From positions 3,622,728 to 3,686,727 of the forward strand of contig NZ_SJPG01000001.1 in the NCBI RefSeq assembly GCF_007859715.1: a DNA stretch of 64,000 nucleotides. The letters run 5' to 3'. Positions 17,583-28,664 of this stretch are shown in pieces. Positions within the stretch are counted from its first letter, which is position 1. Each line of letters begins with the position of its first letter. The notes under the pieces are model-generated. The model was given only the letters and a program-made list of their open reading frames with translations, was not told the origin of the DNA and made no database searches. The translations under genes and the position numbers were made by a program. This stretch comes from Rubinisphaera italica (lineage in GTDB: Bacteria > Planctomycetota > Planctomycetia > Planctomycetales > Planctomycetaceae).

Positions 17583-18899
17583 ATGAATCAACTCCTCAGT
17601 CTTTCACTGACTGCAATGGTTGCCATCAGTCTGATCGATGCTTCCGCAATGGCAGAAGATTGGCCACGCTGGAGAGGGGCTAACAACGATGACAAATCTG
17701 GGGAAACTAATCTCGACTGGAGCTGGGACGATGATGGCCCTGAATTGGTTTTTAATGCGGAAGGTTTCGGGCGTGGTTACGCCAGTGTCTCGATTGTCGA
17801 TGGGATACTTTACACAACCGGGAATGTGGATGGTGGCGAAGGAGATGGACAAGCTGTCATCGCAGCCGATGCCTCAACAGGATCAATCATGTGGACAACC
17901 TTTCTGACCGAAGGAAATCCAGAACACAGTTATCCCGGTTCCCGCTGCACTCCAACTTACGACAATGGCAAACTGTATGTTGTGGCTTCTTCTGGAAAAA
18001 TTGCCTGTCTGGATGCCAATACCGGTAAGAAAGTCTGGGAAAAAGACTTTAAATCAGAATGGAACGGCAAGATGATGTCCGGCTGGGGATATTCAGAATC
18101 TCCATTGGTCGATGGTGATCATGTCCTTTGCACTCCCGGTGGTGACGAAGCGATGATTGTCTGTCTGAACAAAAAAGACGGCTCCGAAGTCTGGCGATCC
18201 GCTGTCCCTGAATTTACGGAACCAGAGTTGGAAAAAACCGAAGGGAAAGATGGAGCTGGCTATTCTTCAATTGTTGTTTCTAACGGAGCGGGCGTCAAAC
18301 AATACGTGCAGTTGATCGGGCGGGGCGTTGTTGGAGTTCGGGCTTCAGACGGTAAATTTCTCTGGGGTTACAATCAGGTCGCAAACGAGGTTGCCAACAT
18401 TCCGACTTCAATTGCTCAAGGTGACTACGTGTTTGCCACCTCAAGTTACGGTGGTGGTGGTTCTGTATTGCTCCACTTGAAAAAGGATGGAGACGGCGTG
18501 TCAGCGGATCCTGTCTACTGGCTTGAAAAACGGACATTCAACAATCATCACGGAGGAATGGTTTTGCAGGATGGTTATTTATTCGGCGGCCACAATCAAA
18601 ACCAGGGCTTCCCAACCTGCCTGAAGTTCGATACGGGAGAAATCGTCTGGGGTGGCGATGGGCTTCGCGGAGAAGGCAAAGGCTCAGCGGCTATTCTGTA
18701 TGTTGATGGCAAAATCATTTTTCGCTATCAGGATGGTCTTGTGGCCATCATCGAAGCGACTCCCACTGACTACAAAGTGGTCAATACGTTTGTGCCGGTT
18801 TATCAGGAAGATAAAAGCTGGGCGCATCCCGTGGTTGTCGATGGCAAACTTTATCTGCGTGAGCAGGATCGCCTGATGTGCTATCAGCTCAAGAAGTAA
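17583..18899 (+). CDS. Secreted PQQ-like beta-propeller protein
   Basis: A 438-residue exported protein. Residues 1-24 are a signal peptide (cleavage near SAMA-EDW), followed by the WPRWRG start typical of planctomycete outer-membrane/periplasmic propellers and repeated blades (ASTGSIMWTTF, ANTGKKVWEKDF, KKDGSEVWRSA, DTGEIVWGG). These are PQQ-like BamB-type repeats; no quinoprotein dehydrogenase active site is obvious, so an enzymatic role is not claimed. ATG 17583 follows AAAGGAA. A strong terminator follows the stop. Confidence 0.9.
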   Translation: MNQLLSLSLTAMVAISLIDASAMAEDWPRWRGANNDDKSGETNLDWSWDDDGPELVFNAEGFGRGYASVSIVDGILYTTGNVDGGEGDGQAVIAADASTGSIMWTTFLTEGNPEHSYPGSRCTPTYDNGKLYVVASSGKIACLDANTGKKVWEKDFKSEWNGKMMSGWGYSESPLVDGDHVLCTPGGDEAMIVCLNKKDGSEVWRSAVPEFTEPELEKTEGKDGAGYSSIVVSNGAGVKQYVQLIGRGVVGVRASDGKFLWGYNQVANEVANIPTSIAQGDYVFATSSYGGGGSVLLHLKKDGDGVSADPVYWLEKRTFNNHHGGMVLQDGYLFGGHNQNQGFPTCLKFDTGEIVWGGDGLRGEGKGSAAILYVDGKIIFRYQDGLVAIIEATPTDYKVVNTFVPVYQEDKSWAHPVVVDGKLYLREQDRLMCYQLKK

Positions 18900-18918
18900 T
18901 TATTTGACAGAAATCCGC

Positions 18919-18954
18919 AGCCGCACACATTTTTTTGCGTGCGGCTCCTTTTTT
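18919..18954 (+). terminator. Rho-independent terminator of the PQQ-propeller gene
   Basis: The stem AGCCGCAC (18919-18926) pairs with GTGCGGCT (18939-18946) and is followed by CC and six T. It separates the propeller gene from rpe. Confidence 0.85.
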
Positions 18955-18979
18955 ATCGGCTCTCATAAAGATTTTCAAA

Positions 18980-19669
18980 ATGAACGCTCGGATGAAATCT
19001 CTGCTGGGTAAGCGTCCTTTAATTGCCCCTTCAATGCTGAAGTGTGATTTTGCCAATTTGCATACAGATATCGCTCGGCTCGAAGCAGCGAATGCCCCCC
19101 TGCTCCACATGGATGTGATGGATGGACATTTCGTTCCGAATCTCTCCTATGGAGCACTCGTCATTGAGAAGATTCGCAAATGTACCGACTTACCATTCGA
19201 TGCTCATCTGATGATCAGCGATCCTGAAAAATACTATCAGGACTATGTAAACGCCGGATGCGATGCAATCACCATTCACATCGAAGCCGTTCCTGAACCG
19301 GGAGAATTGCTGGAAAAAATTCGAGCGTCAGGGTGTTCTCCGGGCCTCGTTCTAAACCCCGATACACCTGTCGAGGCAATCAAGCCTTGGATCTCAGCCT
19401 GTGATCTGGTGCTCGTGATGAGCGTAAATCCGGGTTTTGGGGGACAGAAATTCATGCCAGTAGCATTAGATAAACTCTCTGCCATCAAAGAGTTACTGCG
19501 AGACGATCAGTTTCTCTCTATTGACGGTGGCGTCGCATTGGACACAATAGGGGAATGTGCACAGCATGGGGCAAATTTATTCGTCTGTGGAAGTTCGATC
19601 TTCGATAAGGACGATTATTCTGAGGCGGTTTCGGGTTTATTAGCTGAAATCAATATCAAAACTCGATAG
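18980..19669 (+). CDS. rpe: Ribulose-phosphate 3-epimerase
   Basis: A 229-residue TIM-barrel enzyme that interconverts ribulose-5-phosphate and xylulose-5-phosphate in the pentose phosphate pathway. Visible motifs are IAPSMLKCDFANL, the metal-site HMDVMDGHFVPN, FDAHLMI, VMSVNPGFGGQ, and the phosphate-binding SIDGGV with CGSSIF. ATG 18980 is chosen because the longer in-frame start at 18935 lies inside the upstream terminator; ATG 18992 is another option. Confidence 0.95.
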   Translation: MNARMKSLLGKRPLIAPSMLKCDFANLHTDIARLEAANAPLLHMDVMDGHFVPNLSYGALVIEKIRKCTDLPFDAHLMISDPEKYYQDYVNAGCDAITIHIEAVPEPGELLEKIRASGCSPGLVLNPDTPVEAIKPWISACDLVLVMSVNPGFGGQKFMPVALDKLSAIKELLRDDQFLSIDGGVALDTIGECAQHGANLFVCGSSIFDKDDYSEAVSGLLAEINIKTR

Positions 19670-19767
19670 ACTGTGCCGTTTGGATTCCGATGCAAAATTG
19701 CATTTGAATGTATCCGTCAGGAACGAAGAGGTTCCAGGCAATTATTTCGCTAATTCACGGTTGGTGT

Positions 19768-20322
19768 ATGTGCAAAATCTTTCTGGTTCGTCCCGGACAA
19801 ACCGATTACGATTCCCAGCACAGAGTTCAAGGCTCTTTGAACCTGCCTCTCAATGAGGGTGGATTTCGAGAAGTTGAAACCTTGATCGAGTCGCTGGCAG
19901 ATCAGGAAATCGATCTGATTCTTTCAGGCCCTAACGAACCTTCTCATAGCACTGCTGAAATCATCTCCGAAAAACTGGATGTCCCTTTTAAGTCCTCTGA
20001 ACTTTTACGGAATGTCAGCCAGGGAATCTGGGAAGGTTTAGAAGTCGATGAAGTGAAGCGCAAATACCCAACTGTTTACCGTCACTGGGAAGATGCGCCT
20101 CTGGAAGTCGCCATTCCCAATGCCGAACCAATTGAAGCAGCAGTGAAACGTGTCATCAAGTTAATGAAACAATATGGGCGGAAAGATAAACACATTCTTA
20201 TTGTCGCCCCTGAACCGCTGGCGACTTTAATCGCCTGTAATGTCGAAGGCCGAAAGGTCTGCCTGCATCATCAGCCTCAGGACATTAAACGCTGCAAACT
20301 GCAGAAACTGCACCGAGCTTAG
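19768..20322 (+). CDS. Histidine-phosphatase-fold protein lacking catalytic histidines
   Basis: A 184-residue protein of the phosphoglycerate mutase / histidine phosphatase superfamily: FLVRPGQTDYDSQHRVQG at the N-terminus, PLNEGGFREVE, STAEIISEKL, SQGIWEGLEVDEV and HILIVAPEPLATLI. The catalytic RHG triad reads R8-P9-G10, and the second active-site histidine (normally in V-S-H-G) is Pro148. The usual second arginine before the TAEI motif is also absent. The fold is retained but catalysis by the normal mechanism is not expected. It sits between rpe and accD; role unknown. Confidence 0.8.
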   Translation: MCKIFLVRPGQTDYDSQHRVQGSLNLPLNEGGFREVETLIESLADQEIDLILSGPNEPSHSTAEIISEKLDVPFKSSELLRNVSQGIWEGLEVDEVKRKYPTVYRHWEDAPLEVAIPNAEPIEAAVKRVIKLMKQYGRKDKHILIVAPEPLATLIACNVEGRKVCLHHQPQDIKRCKLQKLHRA

Positions 20323-20415
20323 AATGCCCAGAGATGTGTGGCCAGTGTAAGATTGGTGTAATTAAGAAAACACTCAACCCTAAACAATCAACCCTCAAGC
20401 AACCAAAGTATTTCG

Positions 20416-21267
20416 ATGACTGACGAAGAGCCGAATTCAAATGACCGTCCTGCGAAACGAGGCGTTCCTGAGGGATTGTGGCTGAAATGTCCTGAATGTC
20501 AGGCCACGGTTTTCCGTAAACAGGTCGATCGATTACTTGGTATCTGTCCTGAATGCGATCATCACTTCAAAGTCGGAGCACGAGCCCGACTCGAACAACT
20601 GCTCGATGTCGGCAGTTTTGAGGAGTGGATGACCGAGATGCACTCGGTCGACCCGCTCGGCTTTGTCGATTCCCGTCCCTACAAAGACCGACTGAAATCC
20701 GAACAAAAAAAGACCGGCATGGTCGATGCCTGTATAGCCGGGCGTGGTTACCTGCGTGGGCGTCCTGTAGTGATTGCTGTGACAGATCCCGATTTCATCA
20801 TGGGTAGTATGGGATCTGTTGTGGGAGAAAAACTGACTCGGGCGACTGAAAAAGCGACCGAACTTCGACTACCATTGATTATCGTCAGCGGTTCTGGAGG
20901 TGGTGCCCGTATGCATGAGGGAATTTTATCCCTGATGCAAATGGCCAAAGTCTCCGCAGCACTGGGAAAATACAATGAAGAAGGCGGTTTTTTTATCTCT
21001 GTCCTGACAAACCCAACAATGGGAGGTGTCGCCGCCAGCTTCGCATCTCTGGGAGATATTGTTGTTGCTGAAGAAAAAGCGATGATTGGTTTTGCGGGCC
21101 CACGAGTCATTGTCGCGACTGTCAAAGCACCACTGCCTGAAGGGTTCCAGACCAGTGAATTTTTGATGGAACACGGCTTCGTCGACCGGATCATCCACCG
21201 TAAAGACTTACGTTCCGAATTAGCCGCATTCATCGACTACTTCGAAATTGCTCCAGCCAAGGTCTGA
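20416..21267 (+). CDS. accD: Acetyl-CoA carboxylase carboxyltransferase subunit beta
   Basis: A 283-residue subunit that, with AccA, transfers carboxyl from biotin to acetyl-CoA in fatty acid synthesis. The N-terminal zinc ribbon has Cys25, Cys28, Cys44 and Cys47. The crotonase-like carboxyltransferase core follows, with [28 protein letters not shown] and GFAGPRVI. No accA is in the window. Family assignment is certain. Confidence 0.97.
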   Translation: MTDEEPNSNDRPAKRGVPEGLWLKCPECQATVFRKQVDRLLGICPECDHHFKVGARARLEQLLDVGSFEEWMTEMHSVDPLGFVDSRPYKDRLKSEQKKTGMVDACIAGRGYLRGRPVVIAVTDPDFIMGSMGSVVGEKLTRATEKATELRLPLIIVSGSGGGARMHEGILSLMQMAKVSAALGKYNEEGGFFISVLTNPTMGGVAASFASLGDIVVAEEKAMIGFAGPRVIVATVKAPLPEGFQTSEFLMEHGFVDRIIHRKDLRSELAAFIDYFEIAPAKV

Positions 21268-21422
21268 TGAAACGAAATAATTACCTGAAAATCAGAGTCG
21301 AAAATAACTTGATCCAATTTGCTGGCTACTTTGGCGTCTTGGCGGTTAAATAAAGAACTGCCGTTTTTTCAATAAGCTTGAACCAATTAAAAACTCGAGC
21401 GTGTGGGTTAGCCTCAACCGGC

Positions 21423-22322
21423 ATGGAAGTCAAAATGCAATTGATTAAAAACCTCTTTCAGCGAAATCAACCCAAAGTCGATCGTGTGAATCTAAAGACA
21501 CGATTTGAGCGAATTTCCCAAATGGGACTGGGCACAATGTCCAAAGTCTGGAAGGCGAACGATCGCCAGAACCAGCAATTTGTTGCCTTGAAATTGATCG
21601 ACCGCGAAGCCCTCGCGAAAATGAACGCCCGCTTTCCCGGCTTGAATCGTCCAGAAGAAGGTGTGGTGGGCAAATCACTCGAACATCCTAACATCGTTAA
21701 AACCTACGAATTCGGTCTGAGTACCGAAGACGAACCGTTCATTGTGATGGAATACATCGACGGTTACGGCTTACAGCAGCTGATTGAACTGCAGAACGAA
21801 ACCCTGTTGAAACATCGAATGAAATGGATCATTACGATGGGAGAAGCTCTGCAATACTTTCACGAGCAGGGCTGGATTCATCGCGATTTCTGCCCGAAAA
21901 ATATCCTGACGACAACCACTGGCCGGATTAAACTGATCGACTTCGGTTTAGCGGTCCCGAATACGCCTCCATTCCAGGCACCGGGCAACCGAACGGGAAC
22001 AGCCGACTACATGGCTCCTGAACTTGTTCGACGGCAACGAACCGATCAGCGAATCGATGTCTATTCCTATGCGGTGACCTGCTATCAGATTTTCTCGAAT
22101 CAACTGCCATACGCTCAGGGACGAAACTTGCAGACCATCGTTAAGAATATGAATCAGCCCCCAAAAAATATCCGGGAAACCTCACCCGGAATCCCGGAAC
22201 CTGTGGCACAGGTCATTGAACGCGGGCTCGAAAAAAATCCCGACGAACGCTGGCAATCCGTGCGCGAAATGACAATCGCCTTCCGCAACCTCGTCCGCAA
22301 ACGCCCCGCAACACCAAAGTGA
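21423..22322 (+). CDS. Small Hanks-type Ser/Thr protein kinase, atypical catalytic loop
   Basis: A cytoplasmic protein of about 299 residues that is essentially a bare kinase domain: glycine loop at 33-38 (MGLGTM), ATP lysine Lys57 (VALKL), catalytic HRD at 153-155, DFG at 173-175, and a GTADYMAPE activation segment. The catalytic loop reads HRDFCPKN, so the lysine normally two residues after the Asp is Cys. No membrane helix or sensor is present. ATG 21423 and 21435 are possible; a TTG at 21378 is less likely. Activity is probable but not certain. Confidence 0.88.
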   Translation: MEVKMQLIKNLFQRNQPKVDRVNLKTRFERISQMGLGTMSKVWKANDRQNQQFVALKLIDREALAKMNARFPGLNRPEEGVVGKSLEHPNIVKTYEFGLSTEDEPFIVMEYIDGYGLQQLIELQNETLLKHRMKWIITMGEALQYFHEQGWIHRDFCPKNILTTTTGRIKLIDFGLAVPNTPPFQAPGNRTGTADYMAPELVRRQRTDQRIDVYSYAVTCYQIFSNQLPYAQGRNLQTIVKNMNQPPKNIRETSPGIPEPVAQVIERGLEKNPDERWQSVREMTIAFRNLVRKRPATPK

Positions 22323-22415
22323 AATGGTCGAGGGTCTATGGTCCTGAGTCCAGGAAGTAGGTTGACCCTATAACTTTTCACCCCTTGCCCCTTGACCAAA
22401 AGCCCTGGCCCCAAA

Positions 22416-24389
22416 ATGACTCCTCGTGAATTGACAGCTTCGTTGAATCCCTCGCAACGGGATGCGGCAACGACGGTTGAAGGGCCTCTCCTGGTTCTGG
22501 CTGGAGCCGGGACTGGGAAGACACGTGTGATCACAACCCGCATGGCTCTTTTAATTAACCGCGGAACGGCAGCCGATCGCATCCTTTCAGTCACTTTCAC
22601 CAACAAAGCCGCCAAGGAAATGGCTGAACGTATCCGGGAATTGATTGGTCGCCGCAAAGTGAAACCGTTAATCTCCACATTTCACTCTTTGTGTGTGAAA
22701 ATACTCCGGGACGAAATTGAAGTCCTCGGCTATCGAAAAAACTTCACCATCATTGATCGGGGCGATCAGGAATCGCTCGCGCGTGAAGTGTTACGAAGTA
22801 TCCGAGTTCAGGAATCGACTCTCAAGCCGGGAGATCTGCTCGCGATTCTCAGCCGTTGGAAAACGAATGGCGTTCAACCGGAATCAGCAGGTGACCACGC
22901 CCTCGATGACCGGGAATTCCTCGCCTCGATGGCTTATCGAAAATATTGTGATCGACTCCGAGCTCGCAATAGTGTCGACTTTGATGATCTACTCCTGTTG
23001 ACAGACCAACTCTTCGCCAAGCATCCCGATGCCCTGAAACGTCAGCAGGATAAATTTGATTATGTCCAGATCGATGAATATCAGGACACAAATCAGCTAC
23101 AGTTTCGTTTGATTCAAGCTTTAGTTCGATCTCACAATAATTTGTGCGTGGTCGGAGATGACGATCAATCAATTTATGCGTGGCGAGGAGCAGAGGTCAA
23201 ACATATCCTCTCGTTTCAATCGCACTTCCCGACTGCCAAAATCGTTCGACTCGAAGACAACTATCGTTGTACGGATGAAATTCTGAATGTTGCCAACCGC
23301 CTGGTCAGCTTCAATCGTGAACGTCATCACAAGGTGTTGCGATCCACTAAGAAAGCAGTCGAGCCAGTTCGCTACGAAAAGTTTTCCGATGAAGTGACCG
23401 AAGCCGAGCGAATCGGTTTGGAAATCAGCTACATGATAGCCAAGAAAAATCGGCAACCTTCTGATTTTGCAATCCTATTCCGAACAAACGAGCAACCCCG
23501 AGCTTTTGAATCCGAATTGCGACGACGACAAATCCCTTATGTGATTTTGGGGAGCCAATCCTTTTTTGATCGCAAAGAAATCCGGGATTTGATGGCCTAT
23601 ATGCGGATCATCTCTCAGCCTCGCGATGAATCCGCATTGCTGCGCATCATCAACACCCCTGCCCGTAGCATCGGCACGACGACGATTGAAAAAATCATGA
23701 AACGTTCGATCATCGAAGGCTCTCCCTTCTTTGAAGCGACACGTAATGCAATCGCATCCGGGGAACTTTCAGAACGAGCCGGTCAATCAGTATTGAGGTT
23801 TGAAGAACAACTCAAAACCTGGCGGGCAATGTTTGCCACGACCAATCAATCTCTCGGACAAAGTCTACGCAAGTTGATTGAGTCACTGAAATACAAATCC
23901 GAAGTGGAGCGTTCCTACAAAGAACCAGCTCAGGTGCAGACGCGTCTCGAGTCGATCGAACAATTGGCCGATTCTGTAGACGACTACACACGACGCGTCG
24001 CTAATCCGCGTCTGCAGAGTTTTCTGGATGAAATCGCCCTGAACGACCGTGATGAATTTGGCACTGACAAGAAAAAAGAACTCGATCAGAATGCGGTTAA
24101 ACTCCTGACGATTCACAGCGCTAAAGGTCTCGAATTCCCTCGAGTGTATCTCGTCGGCATGGAAGAAGGTCTCTTGCCCCACAAACGTTCGGTGGAAGGG
24201 ACCCGTCAGGATATTGAAGAAGAACGTCGTCTGGCCTATGTCGGCGTGACTCGCGCTCAAGAATCCCTCACGCTTACATTTGCGGAAACTCGTAGAAAAT
24301 GGGGCAAACCCCGCAAGACAGTCCCTTCGCGATTTTTATTCGAAATGCGGAGCGACAAACAAAACGAAGAAGCCGTCGAGGCTGAATAA
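22416..24389 (+). CDS. UvrD/PcrA/Rep superfamily 1A DNA helicase
   Basis: A 657-residue 3'-5' helicase for repair and replication restart. Motifs in order: LNPSQRDAA (Q motif), AGAGTGKT (Walker A), QIDEYQDTNQLQ (motif II), VVGDDDQSIYAWRGA (III), TIHSAKGLEFPRVYLVGMEE (V) and EEERRLAYVGVTRA (VI). The ATG at 22416 fits the start of the Q motif; a TTG at 22392 would add eight residues. It lies three bases before the next gene's start. Confidence 0.95.
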   Translation: MTPRELTASLNPSQRDAATTVEGPLLVLAGAGTGKTRVITTRMALLINRGTAADRILSVTFTNKAAKEMAERIRELIGRRKVKPLISTFHSLCVKILRDEIEVLGYRKNFTIIDRGDQESLAREVLRSIRVQESTLKPGDLLAILSRWKTNGVQPESAGDHALDDREFLASMAYRKYCDRLRARNSVDFDDLLLLTDQLFAKHPDALKRQQDKFDYVQIDEYQDTNQLQFRLIQALVRSHNNLCVVGDDDQSIYAWRGAEVKHILSFQSHFPTAKIVRLEDNYRCTDEILNVANRLVSFNRERHHKVLRSTKKAVEPVRYEKFSDEVTEAERIGLEISYMIAKKNRQPSDFAILFRTNEQPRAFESELRRRQIPYVILGSQSFFDRKEIRDLMAYMRIISQPRDESALLRIINTPARSIGTTTIEKIMKRSIIEGSPFFEATRNAIASGELSERAGQSVLRFEEQLKTWRAMFATTNQSLGQSLRKLIESLKYKSEVERSYKEPAQVQTRLESIEQLADSVDDYTRRVANPRLQSFLDEIALNDRDEFGTDKKKELDQNAVKLLTIHSAKGLEFPRVYLVGMEEGLLPHKRSVEGTRQDIEEERRLAYVGVTRAQESLTLTFAETRRKWGKPRKTVPSRFLFEMRSDKQNEEAVEAE

Positions 24390-24391
24390 AT

Positions 24392-24667
24392 ATGGGAAGA
24401 CTTCATCTGAAAGTTGTGCCATCCTCTTCCCGCGACCAAATTGTCGGCTGGCTTGGAGAAGCACTGAAAATCAAAGTGAAAGCTCCACCCGAAAAAGGTA
24501 AGGCCAATGCATCCGTGATTGAGTTAATAGCCACCAAACTGAACATTCCTCGCGAATCCATGTCCCTGATTAGTGGCGAGACGTCCCCTGTCAAAGTGAT
24601 TGAAATACAGGGAGTTGATAATCCTCAACTGAAGCAGCGGGTTGAAGATGCTTTGAATTCGATCTGA
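24392..24667 (+). CDS. DUF167 / YggU family protein
   Basis: A 91-residue small conserved protein with the family signature LKVVPSSSRDQIVGW, KVKAPPEKGKANASVIE and LISGETSPVKVIEI. Biochemical function is not established for the family. It starts three bases after the helicase stop, so it is probably cotranscribed with it. Confidence 0.9.
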   Translation: MGRLHLKVVPSSSRDQIVGWLGEALKIKVKAPPEKGKANASVIELIATKLNIPRESMSLISGETSPVKVIEIQGVDNPQLKQRVEDALNSI

Positions 24668-24765
24668 TATACTGATCGACAAGCACATGCTCATGATACC
24701 ACAATTCGGATACGTTAGAATTATTATCATTTCATCTGAAACTTTCAAAAATACATTGATCTCAC

Positions 24766-25554
24766 ATGGCTAATCTTCCCCCACTATTCGACACTCATGC
24801 TCATTTGGACGAACCTTCGCTGGCTGCTGAAACGGAACAGTTGCTTACTGCGTGTCAGGAAAACGGCTTGGTTGGTGTGCTTACGATTGGAACCACAGTG
24901 GAGAGTAGTCGTGGTTCGATTGTGTTAGCAGAAAACCATGAACGTATTTGTGCAGCCGTCGGGATTCATCCGAATTATGTTTCCCAGGCTGGTCCTTCCG
25001 ACTGGGATGCTATCGTCGAGTTTGCTCAATATGATTCCGTAAAAGCAATCGGCGAAACCGGACTGGACCGCTACTGGGATCACTCGCCAATCGATTTGCA
25101 AGTCGATTACTTCAAACGTCATCTACAATTGACACGCGAGACCGGGAAACCTTTTATTGTGCATTGTCGGGATGCAGAGCCGGATGTGTTGGAGGTCCTT
25201 GCGGCTGAGTATCAGAAACATGGCCCCCTCAATGGTGTGATGCACTCATTCTGCGGTTCGGCGGAGACGGCTCAAAAATGCCTGGACTGGGGCATGATGC
25301 TTTCCTTCTCCGGCATGCTCACCTTCAAACGAAATGTCGAACTTCGTGAACTCGCAGCAACTGTTCCGCAGGATCGTGTGTTGGTCGAAACCGATGCACC
25401 CTACCTGGCACCGATGCCGTATCGTGGCAAACGAAATCAACCTGCCTATGTGAAGCATACCGCCGAAGTCCTCGCAGATTGTTACGGTATGAGCTATAAA
25501 GAACTGTGCCAGATAACGACGGCTAACGCGATGCGTTTCCTGAAAATCAATTAA
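24766..25554 (+). CDS. tatD: TatD family metal-dependent hydrolase (DNase)
   Basis: A 262-residue TIM-barrel nuclease-family protein. Metal-site motifs are FDTHAHLD (9-16), [30 protein letters not shown] and [10 protein letters not shown]. TatD proteins act in DNA repair or D-aminoacyl-tRNA-like hydrolysis; which applies here cannot be told. It is followed closely by asnS. Confidence 0.94.
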   Translation: MANLPPLFDTHAHLDEPSLAAETEQLLTACQENGLVGVLTIGTTVESSRGSIVLAENHERICAAVGIHPNYVSQAGPSDWDAIVEFAQYDSVKAIGETGLDRYWDHSPIDLQVDYFKRHLQLTRETGKPFIVHCRDAEPDVLEVLAAEYQKHGPLNGVMHSFCGSAETAQKCLDWGMMLSFSGMLTFKRNVELRELAATVPQDRVLVETDAPYLAPMPYRGKRNQPAYVKHTAEVLADCYGMSYKELCQITTANAMRFLKIN

Positions 25555-25586
25555 ACTCAAAAGCAAAATCTCCACGGAGGAAGATC

Positions 25587-26975
<1,389 letters not shown>

Positions 26976-27033
26976 GAGGTGAGGGATTAGGGGTAAGAGG
27001 TTAGAGTTATCACGATAAATGAGTGACGGGTGG

Positions 27034-27062
27034 CCCAGGTTGATGCGAAGCATCTACCTGGG
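27034..27062. repeat. Hairpin repeat between asnS and the sulfatase
   Basis: CCCAGGT, then GATGC, pair with GCATC and ACCTGGG around a GAA loop, with one T-T mismatch. It is related to the GGGTGGC...GTAGCCAC elements at 43121-43149 and near 57615, and may serve as a terminator between convergent genes. Confidence 0.6.
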
Positions 27063-27109
27063 TGGCGTAGCCACAAGAGGTCAGAGTGCTTTGATCCTTG
27101 ACCACTTAC

Positions 27110-28471
27110 TCACTCTTTTGATTTCTTTCGTCCACGTTTCTGATGTTCCATCGCTTCCATTTCTGTGGCGATGCCTTTGTCGCCCTGGTCGATCATCCAT
27201 TGATTGAGTTCTGATTTTAAATCCTCGATCACTCCTGAGTATTGCCGATTCTTGGCCAGGTTGTGAATGTTATGAGGATCTTTGACAACGTCGTAGAGTT
27301 CATACTCGGGACGATGCTGATATTTTTGCGTGTATTTTTGAGCTTGTTGATCACCCGCTTCGGCTGCTGCCAGCATCGATTGGAATTCCGATCCCTTTGT
27401 GCAGGCATTGGTAAACGTTGCTTCGGAATTCAGATTCCAGATGAGTCTGTATTGCTGATTGCGAACTGAGCGAATCGGATAATTCTCGGATCCATTGTTG
27501 ATGCCGCGAGTTGTCATCAAGCCGAAGGTAAAATCTTTGTGCGAGGTTTTCTCTCCCAGTAAGACCGGTAGTAAACTTTTTCCATCAAGTTCTGCAGATG
27601 GTTTCCCGCCAGCGACTTCAACGAATGTCGGCAGGACATCGACGTACTCGACTAAGGCGTCGGTCACCGAATCCGGTTGAACATGTCCAGGCCAGCGGAC
27701 GATCATCGCAGAACCCAGTCCCGCTTCATAGCAGGTCCACTTGGCAAACGGCAGGCTGTTTCCCTGCTCGGAAACGACCATCACGAGAGTGTTCTCAACG
27801 AGCTGATTCTGTTTCAACAATTTCAGAAGCTGACCGACCTGACTGTCGTAATAAGTGATCTCGGCCAGATACTTCGTGAACTGCTCGCGGACGTGAGGCG
27901 TATCGGGAATGTAGGGCGGTAACGTCAACTTGTCGGCATCGTATTGAGAGGCATCCCCTTTGTTCCAGGGTGTGTGAGGTTCGTTCGAGCAGGCGAACAG
28001 GCAGAAAGGCTGATCGCCTGCTTTGCACTCTTTGAAAAATTGCTCTATGACCTGCATGTTAGGATTATTGTTCTTGCTGGAATACTCAAACGGAAAGACT
28101 TCCTTCGGTGCGATATGTGTCTTGCCGGAAAGATGCACGCGATAGCCAAGCGGTTTGAGATAGTGAACAATGCTCTTTGTCCCTGCCTTCGCAAATGTAT
28201 GATTTGGATACGCCCCTGACTTCACCGGATACAACCCCGTATAAATGTTATGCCGTGTGGGTGAACACATCGGAGCCGCCTGAAAACACTGCGTGAATTT
28301 CATGCCTTCGTTGCATAACGCATCAATATGCGGCGTTTGAGCTTCACCACCATAGCAGCCGAGGTCACGATAAGTGCAATCGTCGGCAATGATGAAAAGC
28401 AGATTCGGACGCTCTGCTGCACTTAATGAGTAGGACATCAAGAAACATATTAAGCCAAAAATGAATCGCAT
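27110..28471 (-). CDS. Secreted sulfatase, formylglycine type
   Basis: A 453-residue arylsulfatase-family enzyme. A signal peptide covers residues 1-18 (cleavage near SLSA-AERP). The metal-site start is PNLLFIIADD, and the active-site motif C69-S-P-T-R73 would have Cys69 converted to formylglycine by a separate maturase. ATG 28471 has GGGGA about six bases upstream; in-frame ATGs at 28477 and 28498 would lengthen the signal peptide slightly. The substrate, probably a sulfated polysaccharide, cannot be told. The C-terminus is Lys/Arg-rich. Confidence 0.92.
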   Translation of the reverse strand: MRFIFGLICFLMSYSLSAAERPNLLFIIADDCTYRDLGCYGGEAQTPHIDALCNEGMKFTQCFQAAPMCSPTRHNIYTGLYPVKSGAYPNHTFAKAGTKSIVHYLKPLGYRVHLSGKTHIAPKEVFPFEYSSKNNNPNMQVIEQFFKECKAGDQPFCLFACSNEPHTPWNKGDASQYDADKLTLPPYIPDTPHVREQFTKYLAEITYYDSQVGQLLKLLKQNQLVENTLVMVVSEQGNSLPFAKWTCYEAGLGSAMIVRWPGHVQPDSVTDALVEYVDVLPTFVEVAGGKPSAELDGKSLLPVLLGEKTSHKDFTFGLMTTRGINNGSENYPIRSVRNQQYRLIWNLNSEATFTNACTKGSEFQSMLAAAEAGDQQAQKYTQKYQHRPEYELYDVVKDPHNIHNLAKNRQYSGVIEDLKSELNQWMIDQGDKGIATEMEAMEHQKRGRKKSKE

Positions 28472-28634
28472 CGCCATTCCCCAAGATATTATGTTCAAGC
28501 ACGCAACACAGCAGTATTTTCAGACAGAGACGACTGTAGCAAAATCGATCAACCTCATTAGATCAAACATTACTGAAATGTCGTAACGTGTATCATAGCA
28601 ATGAGTAATGAAAATTCCACTCGGAGAGAAATTA

Positions 28635-28663
28635 TTGGCACGCCAAATGCATTTAATTATAGA
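28635..28663 (+). promoter_or_regulatory. Candidate promoter of the small RNA
   Basis: TTGGCA (28635-28640) and TATAGA (28658-28663) are spaced by exactly 17 bp. The -35 overlaps a small palindrome TTGGCACGCCAA (28635-28646), a possible operator. Confidence 0.45.
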
Positions 28664-28664
28664 C

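Noticed and set aside
26976..27030. Purine-rich GGTTAGAG-type text after asnS, also near 62918 and in 22321-22400 and 56400-56540
   Set aside because: Low-complexity intergenic sequence common in such genomes; no defined unit could be drawn, so it is not called a repeat family.
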